A DNA stretch of 64,000 nt. Origin: Algivirga pacifica (GTDB lineage Bacteria; Bacteroidota; Bacteroidia; Cytophagales; Flammeovirgaceae). The stretch covers positions 71,493 to 135,492 of the forward strand of contig NZ_BAABJX010000005.1 in assembly GCF_039543525.1 (NCBI RefSeq), written 5' to 3'. Under the pieces are notes generated by a model, which saw nothing but the letters and a program-made list of their open reading frames with translations, ran no database searches and was not told the origin of the DNA. Shown piece after piece: positions 44,669 through 52,571 of this stretch. Position 1 is the first letter of the stretch. The number at the start of each line of letters is the position of its first letter. A program made the translations under genes and the position numbers.

Positions 44669-45310
44669 TTACAAATATTTCAAGACCAACTCCTCCGCAC
44701 TCATATCGGCATCTTCTTCCCAGATATGCTCATGAAACCCCGAAAGGTAATGGAACTTCTCCAACAGTAATTTCTTATCCTCCACACTCATATTGGCAAA
44801 CAACAGTTGTGTAACAGGCATAAAGGCAGCCCTGGACTGATGTAACATACCTGTGCCAGCAGGTGTTAGCTGAATACGCTTACTTCTTTTGTCTTCCGGA
44901 TCTTCCACTTCAGAAATAAACCCATCAGCCTGAAGGCGTTTGATCATCTCAAAGATGGCAGTCTTCTCCATGGAGGAAGCCTTCATAAACTTTGATTGCG
45001 TGAAATCCGACTTGCGTGGAGACGTGGTTTGCTCCAAGTACATCAGTAGCAAAAACTCCTCAATAGTTCGTAAGGGCAGTGTTTGCATCACTTTTTTAAT
45101 CAGCTTGTTCTTATAACGCTCCAGGTAGATAAATAGAATCCCCAAACGTACATTGAGCATCATATCCTCCCCCATAGGGTGTTGAGGAGTTTTAGGCTTG
45201 CTTTCTTGCTTTAGAAAACTTCCAAATTGAGCAAAATCCTTCCCTCCTTCTTCCTTGAAGGCTTTCCAATGCTTAATAAGTTTGATGATATCGTCCGTTT
45301 CTTTACTCAT
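44669..45310 (-). CDS. MarR-family transcriptional regulator
   Basis: 213 residues, longer than the usual 140-160 because of an N-terminal extension. Winged-helix core: RTIEEFLLLMYLEQTTSPRKSDFTQSKFMKASSMEKTAIFEMIKRLQADGFISEVEDPEDKRSKRIQLTPAGTGML, with the D-x-R-x-K/R wing. The ligand is unknown. It is divergent from the TonB-dependent receptor gene across a 308-base gap carrying a hairpin repeat, so it may control that receptor. Confidence 0.9.
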   Translation of the reverse strand: MSKETDDIIKLIKHWKAFKEEGGKDFAQFGSFLKQESKPKTPQHPMGEDMMLNVRLGILFIYLERYKNKLIKKVMQTLPLRTIEEFLLLMYLEQTTSPRKSDFTQSKFMKASSMEKTAIFEMIKRLQADGFISEVEDPEDKRSKRIQLTPAGTGMLHQSRAAFMPVTQLLFANMSVEDKKLLLEKFHYLSGFHEHIWEEDADMSAEELVLKYL

Positions 45311-45368
45311 TCGAATTAATACTGTTCCAGAGAATTGTTAAAGTTAATAATAAAATATTGATGATCAG

Positions 45369-45445
45369 TTTATCGGTTACTGCTTATAGTTTATCCTTTA
45401 TCAATTTTAAACAATAAGCGATAAGCGATAAGCAATAAACGATAG
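45369..45445. repeat. Heptad-phased hairpin (GCGATAA/TTTATCG type), 11 units
   Basis: Eleven units in one unbroken 7-base register. Left units are TTTATCG/CTTATAG variants; right units ACAATAA, GCGATAA, GCAATAA, ACGATAG. Sits in the divergent region between MarR and TonB-receptor genes. Same unit family as 55197-55238. Confidence 0.8.
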
Positions 45446-45618
45446 GTGTGTTAGTGTTTTTATTAAATATTAATTGACTGATATGTAGGTGTTTATGATT
45501 TGTTAGGCTGTTTTTTGTATAAAAATCTGATAATCTTTGAACTTTTTTATAACAATTTTAAACTTAATAATGTTCCTGAGTTGTACTAATATATTCCTAT
45601 AACGTAATAAATACAACA

Positions 45619-48024
45619 ATGAGAATATTGCTAACTTCCCTACTACTATTGAGCGTTTCATGGACCTTCGCTCAAAACGGAATTATCCGTGGGAAAGTTT
45701 ATGATAAAAGTAATAATGAATCCATTCCTTTAGCCAATGTCGTCATTCAAGGAACGACACAAGGGGTAAGCACCAATATGGATGGAGAGTATGAGTTGAA
45801 AGGTCTTCAACCAGGATTGTATAACCTGCTGGTAAGTTATGTGGGCTACAAACCATCGACTCGTTTAGAGGTAGAGGTAACAAATGCTCGCCCGGCTTTA
45901 GTTGATTTTGCCTTATTGCCTGCTTCAGAGCAATTGGATGAGGTAGAAGTCGTGGCCGATGGTTTCTACGAATCAGAGGAAAGTCCGGTGTCTGTACGAT
46001 CGATTGGATTAGCAGAGGTAAAACGTAATCCGGGAGGAAACCGTGATATCTCTAAGGTGATTCGTTCATTGCCAGGGGTTGCTTCTACGGCATCGTTTAG
46101 AAATGATATCTTGATTCGTGGTGGAGCACCCAATGAAAACCGTTTTTATCTGGATGGAATTGAAGTACCCAATATCAACCACTTTGCAACACAGGGGTCT
46201 TCAGGCGGACCAGTAGGATTGATTAACGTCGATTTTATTCAGGATGTTCAGTTTTACGCAGGAGCATTCCCGGCTGCCAGAGGTAATGCGTTGAGTTCGG
46301 TGATGGAATTTCGACAAAAAGATGGACGAGATGACCGCCTGACAGCGAACCTAATCTTGGGAGCATCAGACGTTGGTGTAACGTTAGAAGGTCCAATCAA
46401 TGAAAAATCGACGTTTATCGCTTCGGCAAGAAGGTCTTATCTACAGTTCTTGTTCAAAGCTTTGGGACTACCGTTCTTGCCTACATATAATGACTTCCAG
46501 TTTAAGTATAAATATAAGTTTGATCAGAAAAACCAGTTATCCATTATTGGTTTGGGTGCAATTGATGACTTTAGCATTAACAATGATCCGGGAGAACCGG
46601 GAACGGAAGATTACGAGCGTAATATCTTCATTCTGGATAACCTTCCGATTCAAGAGCAGTGGAACTATACGATAGGAGCAAAGTACGAGCACTTTAGAGA
46701 GAACACGACTTATACGTTGGTGGCCAGCCGTAATATGTTGGATAATAGTCAGTACAAGTACCCAAGCAACGATGAGACGCAAGAGAAGCTTTTTGATTAT
46801 ACCTCTCAGGAGATTGAAAACAAGTTTCGTTTTGAGTCCTTGAACTTCTTGCCGTCAGACATCACTTTAACCTACGGTGCCAATTATGAATTTGCCAAGT
46901 ATAACAACTTTACGGATGAGCTTCGTTTTGTGCCGGCAAGTGGACAAGTGGAGTCCTTTCAGTTCAATAGTGCTTTGAACATGCACAAATGGGGCGTGTT
47001 TGCGAATATCTCTAAGAAGTTCTTCAATGAAAAACTGACACTAGCAGCAGGCTTCCGTACTGATGCCAATGATTATGCAGAGTCCATGAGCAATCCATTG
47101 GATCAGTTTAGTCCACGTTTCTCTGCTTCTTACGATGCAACGAACCGTTTGAGCTTTAACTTCAATACCGGAGTATACTATCAGCTTCCTTCTTATACAA
47201 TTCTTGGATATGAAGAGGATAGAGAGGGAGAGTCTATCTTGGTCAATGCAGATAATGACCTGAAGTATATTCGAAGCAGACACGTAGTGGGAGGAGTAGC
47301 GTATACCGTAAGTGAAAGAAACTTTAAAGTCTCTTTGGAGGGTTTTCACAAACAGTATAGCCAGTATCCGTTCTCTGTAGATAACCAATTGGCATTAGCC
47401 AACCTGGGTGCTGACTTTGGGGTCATCGGAAATGAGGAAGTGACCTCTACCGCTGATGGAAGAAGCTATGGTTTAGAAGCCCTAATCCAACAGAAGTTCT
47501 ATAAAGGGTTCTATGGTATCTTGGCCTATACGTTTGTAAAGAGTGAGTTTACGGATGAGAGTGGTAACTATATCCCATCTTCTTGGGACAGTCGCCATAT
47601 CGTTAGCCTGACAGCAGGTAAGCGTCTTGGTAAAGGATGGGAAATCGGTGGTCGTTGGTTATTCTCCGGAGGTACGCCATTTACGCCATATGATGTGGAA
47701 ACGTCTATGCAGCCATCAGTATGGAATACCAGAAGACAAGGAGTATTGGATTATAACCGCTTGAATACGCTAAGAGCTGATGCTTTCCACCAACTGGATA
47801 TGCGTGTCGATAAAAACTTCTATTTCAATAAATGGAGTTTGACTTTATACTTTGATATACAAAATGCCTACAACTATCAAGTAGAAGGACAGCCAATCCT
47901 TACGGTAGAGCGAGATGAAAATAATACACCTATCCTAGGGGAGGACGGAAACTACATCCCTAAGGAGATCTCAAGTTCAAATGGGCAGTTGTTGCCAACA
48001 CTTGGGATTATCGTAGAACTTTAA
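45619..48024 (+). CDS. TonB-dependent receptor with carboxypeptidase-like N-domain
   Basis: 801 residues. Signal peptide ends TFA before QNG. Residues 20-110 are a CarboxypepD_reg-like beta sandwich (GIIRGKVYDKSNNESIPLANVVIQGTTQG), residues 115-240 a plug domain (RDISKVIRSLPGVAS, DILIRGGAPNENRFYLDGIEVPN), the rest a 22-strand barrel. It imports an unknown substrate across the outer membrane using TonB. No SusD partner follows, so it is not a SusCD pair; metal-chelate or peptide uptake is possible. The barrel ends IIVEL, without the usual aromatic terminal residue. The heptamer repeat begins three bases after the stop. Confidence 0.94.
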   Translation: MRILLTSLLLLSVSWTFAQNGIIRGKVYDKSNNESIPLANVVIQGTTQGVSTNMDGEYELKGLQPGLYNLLVSYVGYKPSTRLEVEVTNARPALVDFALLPASEQLDEVEVVADGFYESEESPVSVRSIGLAEVKRNPGGNRDISKVIRSLPGVASTASFRNDILIRGGAPNENRFYLDGIEVPNINHFATQGSSGGPVGLINVDFIQDVQFYAGAFPAARGNALSSVMEFRQKDGRDDRLTANLILGASDVGVTLEGPINEKSTFIASARRSYLQFLFKALGLPFLPTYNDFQFKYKYKFDQKNQLSIIGLGAIDDFSINNDPGEPGTEDYERNIFILDNLPIQEQWNYTIGAKYEHFRENTTYTLVASRNMLDNSQYKYPSNDETQEKLFDYTSQEIENKFRFESLNFLPSDITLTYGANYEFAKYNNFTDELRFVPASGQVESFQFNSALNMHKWGVFANISKKFFNEKLTLAAGFRTDANDYAESMSNPLDQFSPRFSASYDATNRLSFNFNTGVYYQLPSYTILGYEEDREGESILVNADNDLKYIRSRHVVGGVAYTVSERNFKVSLEGFHKQYSQYPFSVDNQLALANLGADFGVIGNEEVTSTADGRSYGLEALIQQKFYKGFYGILAYTFVKSEFTDESGNYIPSSWDSRHIVSLTAGKRLGKGWEIGGRWLFSGGTPFTPYDVETSMQPSVWNTRRQGVLDYNRLNTLRADAFHQLDMRVDKNFYFNKWSLTLYFDIQNAYNYQVEGQPILTVERDENNTPILGEDGNYIPKEISSSNGQLLPTLGIIVEL

Positions 48025-48027
48025 AAT

Positions 48028-48111
48028 AGTTAGGAGTTAGGAGTTATGAGTTTTTACTTTTCTTAAAGTAACTCCTAACTCCTAACTCCTAACTCCTAAC
48101 TCCTAACTATC
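48028..48111. repeat. Heptad-phased hairpin with AACTCCT tail, 12 units
   Basis: Twelve units in one register: left AGTTAGG (twice), AGTTATG, then loop units, then five AACTCCT. The right array extends beyond what the left arm can pair. It encodes the last residues and the TAG stop of the minus-strand glycosyltransferase. Confidence 0.92.
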
Positions 48112-49049
48112 CGATAAGCCCAATTCAAGGGCACTCTCCAGTGCAGCAAATTAATCCAAAACCGATCCCTTCTTCGAATTAATTGCAGCTCTTTCAATAG
48201 CTTTCCAAATTCAATACCTATATCAAAATTTTCTGTGAAAAGTGACAGTCGCATATGATAGCGAATGGACTTGGCTAAAGCTCTGTTTTCTTCCTCGTTT
48301 TCATTAAGCATAATTGCTTTGCGACAAATCTTGAGGGTGGACCATAAGTGTTTATTATTTTTCTTGAAATAAAACACCTTGTGAAGAGCTGTGGATAACT
48401 CTCTTTTAGCGGTGGTTATTTCATCCAGAAAATAAAATTTATGGTTTCTTCCTAACCTGATCCACAAATCATAGTCTTCATAGCTAAGGTTATCATCGTA
48501 GCCTCCTATCCTTTGGATGACCGAAGTACGATACATTTGTGTAGGAGGACTCATCACCGGAGGGTTTTGTAATACCCTTTTGTATAAGTCACCGGAGGGA
48601 ACACGTTCTAGTAGTTGTCCACGATCATTTCTTTTATAGTAGGTGCTCCGAATTCGTTTTCCATTTTCATTGATAAAGTGAGTGTCAGTAAAAACAATGG
48701 CATAATCCTCGGATAGTTTCTCAAATGCTTCCACTTGTAAGGCGACACGTTCAGGGTACATGATATCATCAGCGGCCAAATCAATAATATACTTCCCCTT
48801 GGCTATTGTTAAGGCTTGATTAAAGGCTTTGCAGTTTCCTTGATTTTGTGGAGAAATAATGAATTGTATATGAGGGAGTTTCTTGATCTTACGTTGTATC
48901 ACCTCTATGCTGTGATCTGTACTTTGATCATCAATAATGATAATTTCTATTGGAGTATAGGTCTGGCTAAGAATGGAGTCAATGGCTTGTGTAACGTAAG
49001 GAGCTTGATTGTAACATAAGCACACCACCGTGACTAGAGGATTTGACAT
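48096..49049 (-). CDS. Family 2 glycosyltransferase
   Basis: 317 residues from ATG 49049, where the GT-A fold starts (NPLVTVVCLCYNQAPYVTQAIDSILSQTY); an ATG at 49160 would add 37 unrelated residues and overlap the start of the divergent yitT gene. Nucleotide-sugar motifs: IIIIDDQSTD, NQGNCKAFNQAL and DLAADDIMYPERV (D-x-D-like), then the ED-Y-D region NLSYEDYDLWIRLG. A cytoplasmic enzyme for surface polysaccharide or glycoconjugate synthesis, but no polysaccharide cluster is nearby. The final residues (I-V-R-S) and stop come from the heptamer repeat. Confidence 0.9.
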   Translation of the reverse strand: MSNPLVTVVCLCYNQAPYVTQAIDSILSQTYTPIEIIIIDDQSTDHSIEVIQRKIKKLPHIQFIISPQNQGNCKAFNQALTIAKGKYIIDLAADDIMYPERVALQVEAFEKLSEDYAIVFTDTHFINENGKRIRSTYYKRNDRGQLLERVPSGDLYKRVLQNPPVMSPPTQMYRTSVIQRIGGYDDNLSYEDYDLWIRLGRNHKFYFLDEITTAKRELSTALHKVFYFKKNNKHLWSTLKICRKAIMLNENEEENRALAKSIRYHMRLSLFTENFDIGIEFGKLLKELQLIRRRDRFWINLLHWRVPLNWAYRIVRS

Positions 49050-49159
49050 TGGTAAATGTAATAGCTTGTAAAACAATACTTCATAAAAATCTTCGTCTTC
49101 ATTGGATTCTATGTATCTTAAATTAGCATAACCCAAATAAGCGTATTTAACAAAACCCA

Positions 49160-50038
49160 ATGATGACTTTCACAACAAAGATACTCCAAAAATGGTGGTT
49201 TAGTTATATTGAGATCTTTTTAGCGGCTTTAGTGTATGCCATAGGGGCTCGCTTTTTTCTGATTCATGCGGAACTGATCTCAGGAGGGGTATTTGGCTTG
49301 GCTCAGTTGTCTAGTATAGGACTAGAACGACTCAACCCAGCTTGGGACCTGAATGTGGGTATCCTTATGTTTTTGATCAACCTTCCTTTATTGGTATTCT
49401 CTTATTTTAAAATTGGTAAGCAGTATACCGCCAAGGTCGTCTATTACGTCATTGTCAATTCGATATTAGTAACCTTAATTCCCAATTATACGATTACAGA
49501 AGATCGTATTTTGAATTGCTTATTGGCAGGAATACTGATGGGAGGAGCTATGGGGTATATCTTTAAAAAGGGAGGGTCTACCGCAGGGTTTGACATCATT
49601 GCGACCTATTTATTGTTTGAGAAAAATGTGAAGGTACAAGGACTTTCCTTGGCTGTGAACAGCATTATCTTAACGATCTCCTCTATGGTATTCGGCTTGG
49701 AAATAGCTCTGTATTCTTTGCTAGAGATTTTTGTCGCATTGAGGGTCGTGGGAATTGTTTATGTAGATCATGACCGTATGAGTGTGTTGATCGTGACAGA
49801 AAAAGGAGAGGAAGTCAAGGATGTTATCATTAAGGAGATAGGTCGGGGAGTGACGGTGATAGATGGTCGTGGGGGGTACTCCAATAATCAACGACAATTG
49901 TTGATCACCGTAGTATCTCGTTTTGAGATTAAGCTACTAAGTAAGTTATGTACAGAACAAGACCCTAAGGCGTTTATTCAGGTGATTAAATCTTCGGAAG
50001 TAAAAGGAAACTTTTCGAATAAAAAAGTAGGGCTCTAG
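49160..50038 (+). CDS. YitT-family membrane protein
   Basis: 292 residues with five to six helices and the YitT signature GARFFLIHAELISGGVFGLAQL, a second GGSTAGFDIIA repeat, and a C-terminal cytoplasmic DUF2179 domain (VLIVTEKGEEVKDVIIKEIGRGVTVIDGRGGYSNNQRQLLITVVSR). The function of YitT proteins is not established. ATG codons at 49160 and 49163 are both possible. Divergent from the glycosyltransferase. Confidence 0.9.
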   Translation: MMTFTTKILQKWWFSYIEIFLAALVYAIGARFFLIHAELISGGVFGLAQLSSIGLERLNPAWDLNVGILMFLINLPLLVFSYFKIGKQYTAKVVYYVIVNSILVTLIPNYTITEDRILNCLLAGILMGGAMGYIFKKGGSTAGFDIIATYLLFEKNVKVQGLSLAVNSIILTISSMVFGLEIALYSLLEIFVALRVVGIVYVDHDRMSVLIVTEKGEEVKDVIIKEIGRGVTVIDGRGGYSNNQRQLLITVVSRFEIKLLSKLCTEQDPKAFIQVIKSSEVKGNFSNKKVGL

Positions 50039-50059
50039 GGGCGACCCTTGTGGTCGCCC
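50039..50059. repeat. GGGCGACC..GGTCGCCC hairpin
   Basis: One-base variant of the hairpin at 36005-36025, directly after the yitT stop codon. Confidence 0.7.
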
Positions 50060-50109
50060 GACACTCGGAACAAAAGGAAAGTAGGTAAGAGGATTCCTAG
50101 TGGCGGCCC

Positions 50110-51699
50110 TCACCCCAGAGTAAATCCCACCAATATAATATCGTCAATCTGCATGGCACCTCCCTGCCATTTGTCTAAGGCATTTTCGTAGATGCTACGT
50201 TGTTTGAGCATACTTTCATGGTGATGGCGATCAATCAATCTTCGAAGCTGCCTTGAACCAAACTTCTTCCCGCTACTCCCATTGAATTGATCTGTATACC
50301 CATCGCTATACATATAAAAACGAGTGTCGGCCTGATATTGGATCTCATGAGCCGTGAACTTCTTTTTCTTGCGAGTACTGTATAGTCCGCCTACAGAACA
50401 GCGATCGCCTTTTACGGTGCATAGTTCACCATTCTTGGTATATAACAAAGGCCGCTTGGCTCCGGAGAAATACAGTTTTCTGGTAAAGGTATTAATAAAA
50501 CATACGCCCATATCTATACTGACGTCTTTCCCCCTCAATAAGATTTGAATACGCTCATCCATTTTGTGCAGTAACTCTATAGGGTCTGTAATTTTGCTGA
50601 CGGCTAAAAAGTCATATAACAGGTTGTAGGCCATAAAGGATAACATGGCACCTGCTACTCCGTGTCCTGTACAATCGGCGACGATAATCACTTGAAAATT
50701 ACGCACTTTCCCAAACCAGTAAAAGTCACCACTTACCTTATCCTTGGGACGAAATAGGACAAAGCGATCGGCTGTAATACTGTTGAACATATGGGTGTCT
50801 GGGAGCATACTTTGTTGGATACTTTGGGCGTAATCTATACTTTCGTTTAACTCTTGATACTTTTCTGAAAGGGCTTTTTTCTCTTTTTCCAGCGTATTTA
50901 AGGCCTCTTGTAAAGAAGTATTATTATGATGGATAAGATTTATTTTTTCTAGAAAGGAATACTTTAGTTGACGGATTTTGATAAGCTCTTTCTCACTACT
51001 TACCTGCTGTAAGCTTCCAATTGTTAAAGAGAAAGTACACAGAACATTTAATAAGAGAGTAAACTCTTTAGCGTGTGGTATGGGGTTTTGAGTACAATAG
51101 TCCAATACATAACCAATAACAAACAACAGGACTCCTCCTCTAAGAAAATAAGTACTTTTTTTCTCTTGTTGAGTAATATTTTGCTCCCACAAGAGTACAA
51201 ATAAGCAAGTGGCAGATAAGAGATTACTTCCACAAAATATCAGTTCTGGAAGTTGTGGAGTAATATAAGAAAGGATTAAGGTGAATAAGGTAAGTCCTCC
51301 AATACCTTTGATAAGGTTTCGTGTTATGGAAGAGGATAAGCTTTTTAGAGGAAACAGTAATACGAATAGGATGTAAAGCAATAGTATATTCCACAGAGGA
51401 ATGTGCGCTTGTACAAATGGGTAAGGTGCATCAATGCTGCTCGTTAAAAAAATAAAGGAAGAAGAAAGGAAAGCTAGGGGAAGGCTAGTGCTCTGTGCTT
51501 TGAAGACAAAAAGGTAACTGTTTGCCAAAAAAGCAAATAGCAACAATACCCATGAGATTTGCACAACAATCTCAAGGGAAGAAAATAGGAGTTGACTCAA
51601 GGTCAGAAAGTACTCTACATGTAATAAGGTGAAGGCAGTAAACACCAAAAGCAAGGTAAGGTGTTTTTGCCGTGTTGGGATTTTTGTAATGTTAAGCAT
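50110..51699 (-). CDS. Membrane PP2C-type (SpoIIE) serine phosphatase
   Basis: 529 residues. Residues 10-245 carry seven or eight hydrophobic helices (a 7TM-like sensor), 255-300 a coiled coil (LIHHNNTSLQEALNTLEKEKKAL), and 300-529 a SpoIIE domain: SIQQSMLP, DKVSGDFYWF (metal Asp), IIVADCTGHGVAGAMLSFMA (metal Asp plus G-H-G), SGAKRPLLY, YMYSDGYTDQ (metal Asp) and QIDDIILVG. All metal residues are present. It would dephosphorylate a Ser/Thr-phosphorylated partner, such as an anti-sigma antagonist or a SiaC-type protein; a SiaC homologue is at 60008-60388. Confidence 0.91.
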   Translation of the reverse strand: MLNITKIPTRQKHLTLLLVFTAFTLLHVEYFLTLSQLLFSSLEIVVQISWVLLLFAFLANSYLFVFKAQSTSLPLAFLSSSFIFLTSSIDAPYPFVQAHIPLWNILLLYILFVLLFPLKSLSSSITRNLIKGIGGLTLFTLILSYITPQLPELIFCGSNLLSATCLFVLLWEQNITQQEKKSTYFLRGGVLLFVIGYVLDYCTQNPIPHAKEFTLLLNVLCTFSLTIGSLQQVSSEKELIKIRQLKYSFLEKINLIHHNNTSLQEALNTLEKEKKALSEKYQELNESIDYAQSIQQSMLPDTHMFNSITADRFVLFRPKDKVSGDFYWFGKVRNFQVIIVADCTGHGVAGAMLSFMAYNLLYDFLAVSKITDPIELLHKMDERIQILLRGKDVSIDMGVCFINTFTRKLYFSGAKRPLLYTKNGELCTVKGDRCSVGGLYSTRKKKKFTAHEIQYQADTRFYMYSDGYTDQFNGSSGKKFGSRQLRRLIDRHHHESMLKQRSIYENALDKWQGGAMQIDDIILVGFTLG

Positions 51700-51869
51700 T
51701 CCGTAGCACTGTAGGCACGTGGCCCTTGAATGAAGTTATGTACGATGTAGTCGAGGTTTCTTAGTAGGTCGTTATCAAAATTTAATGAAATTATTGGATA
51801 TATTGAGTATAAATAATGCGCTTTTTTGAAGATAGAGTGTAATTTTTTCCCTAAAAAATAGTATTAAAA

Positions 51870-52391
51870 ATGAAAAAGAATCAAATGAGTGTTTTACAGA
51901 GTAGTTATTATGCGATATACAGTGTATTAATTATTTCTCTATTCCTTTTTACTGGATGTAAGCAAAAAGTGGAAAAAGAAATAATTTCAAGGCAAGAGGA
52001 ACAATTGAATGAAAAGTTGGATAACTGGCATAGGGCTGCTGCAGAGGCTGACTATGAAAATTACTTTGGTTTTATCGCATCTGAGGGTATTTATATAGGC
52101 ACAGATGTCACAGAACACTGGACTAAGAAAGAATTCTCGGCATTTAGTAAGCCTTACTTTGATAAAGGAAAAGCCTGGAGTTTTCAGGCTAAGGAACGTA
52201 ATATTTTCCTTTCAGCAGACGCTCAAGTGGCTTGGTTTGATGAGGTGTTGGATACTTGGATGGGCGATTGCCGTGCATCAGGAGTATTGACCGTTATTGA
52301 AGGGGAGTGGAAGTTACAGCATTATCAATTATCAGTGACTGTACCTAATGAGAAGATTAAAGAGTTTCTAGAACTAACTGCCAAACAGTAA
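51870..52391 (+). CDS. SnoaL-like (NTF2-fold) lipoprotein
   Basis: 173 residues. Lipoprotein signal with Cys in LFLFTGCKQK. The mature part has the cone-shaped NTF2/SnoaL pattern: LDNWHRAAAEADYENYFGFIASEGIYIGTD, then W-T-K-K-E-F, and the strands VAWFDEVLDTW, RASGVLTVIEGEWKLQHYQLSVTVPN. Known family members are small enzymes or ligand binders; this one has no assignable substrate. Monocistronic, followed by the large GTTGAG element. Confidence 0.83.
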   Translation: MKKNQMSVLQSSYYAIYSVLIISLFLFTGCKQKVEKEIISRQEEQLNEKLDNWHRAAAEADYENYFGFIASEGIYIGTDVTEHWTKKEFSAFSKPYFDKGKAWSFQAKERNIFLSADAQVAWFDEVLDTWMGDCRASGVLTVIEGEWKLQHYQLSVTVPNEKIKEFLELTAKQ

Positions 52392-52407
52392 AGTATACGG
52401 GCCAACA

Positions 52408-52562
52408 GTTGAGGCGGCTTGCGCCGCTGGTTGAGTGGAGCTGCGCTCCGTTGAGATGTGCTTCGCACGTTGAGATTTTGCAGTACTGCTCTTTCTCAAC
52501 AGCCCGAAGGGCTACTCAACGGAGCGCAGCTCCACTCAACCAGCGGCGCAAGCCGCCTCAAC
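52408..52562. repeat. GTTGAG cassette element with perfect 48-bp inverted ends
   Basis: Arms 52408-52455 and 52515-52562 are perfect reverse complements. Each arm is GTTGAG, mini-palindrome GCGGCTTGCGCCGC, GTTGAG, mini-palindrome GGAGCTGCGCTCC, GTTGAG. The middle holds GTGCTTCGCAC on the left and AGCCCGAAGGGCT on the right, so the inner cassettes are not complementary to each other. Located between convergent genes. Confidence 0.95.
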
Positions 52563-52571
52563 TACAGTTAT

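Noticed and set aside
49050..49160. Longer N-terminus for the glycosyltransferase
   Set aside because: The extra 37 residues show no GT2 similarity and would overlap the yitT start; ATG 49049 begins exactly at the fold.
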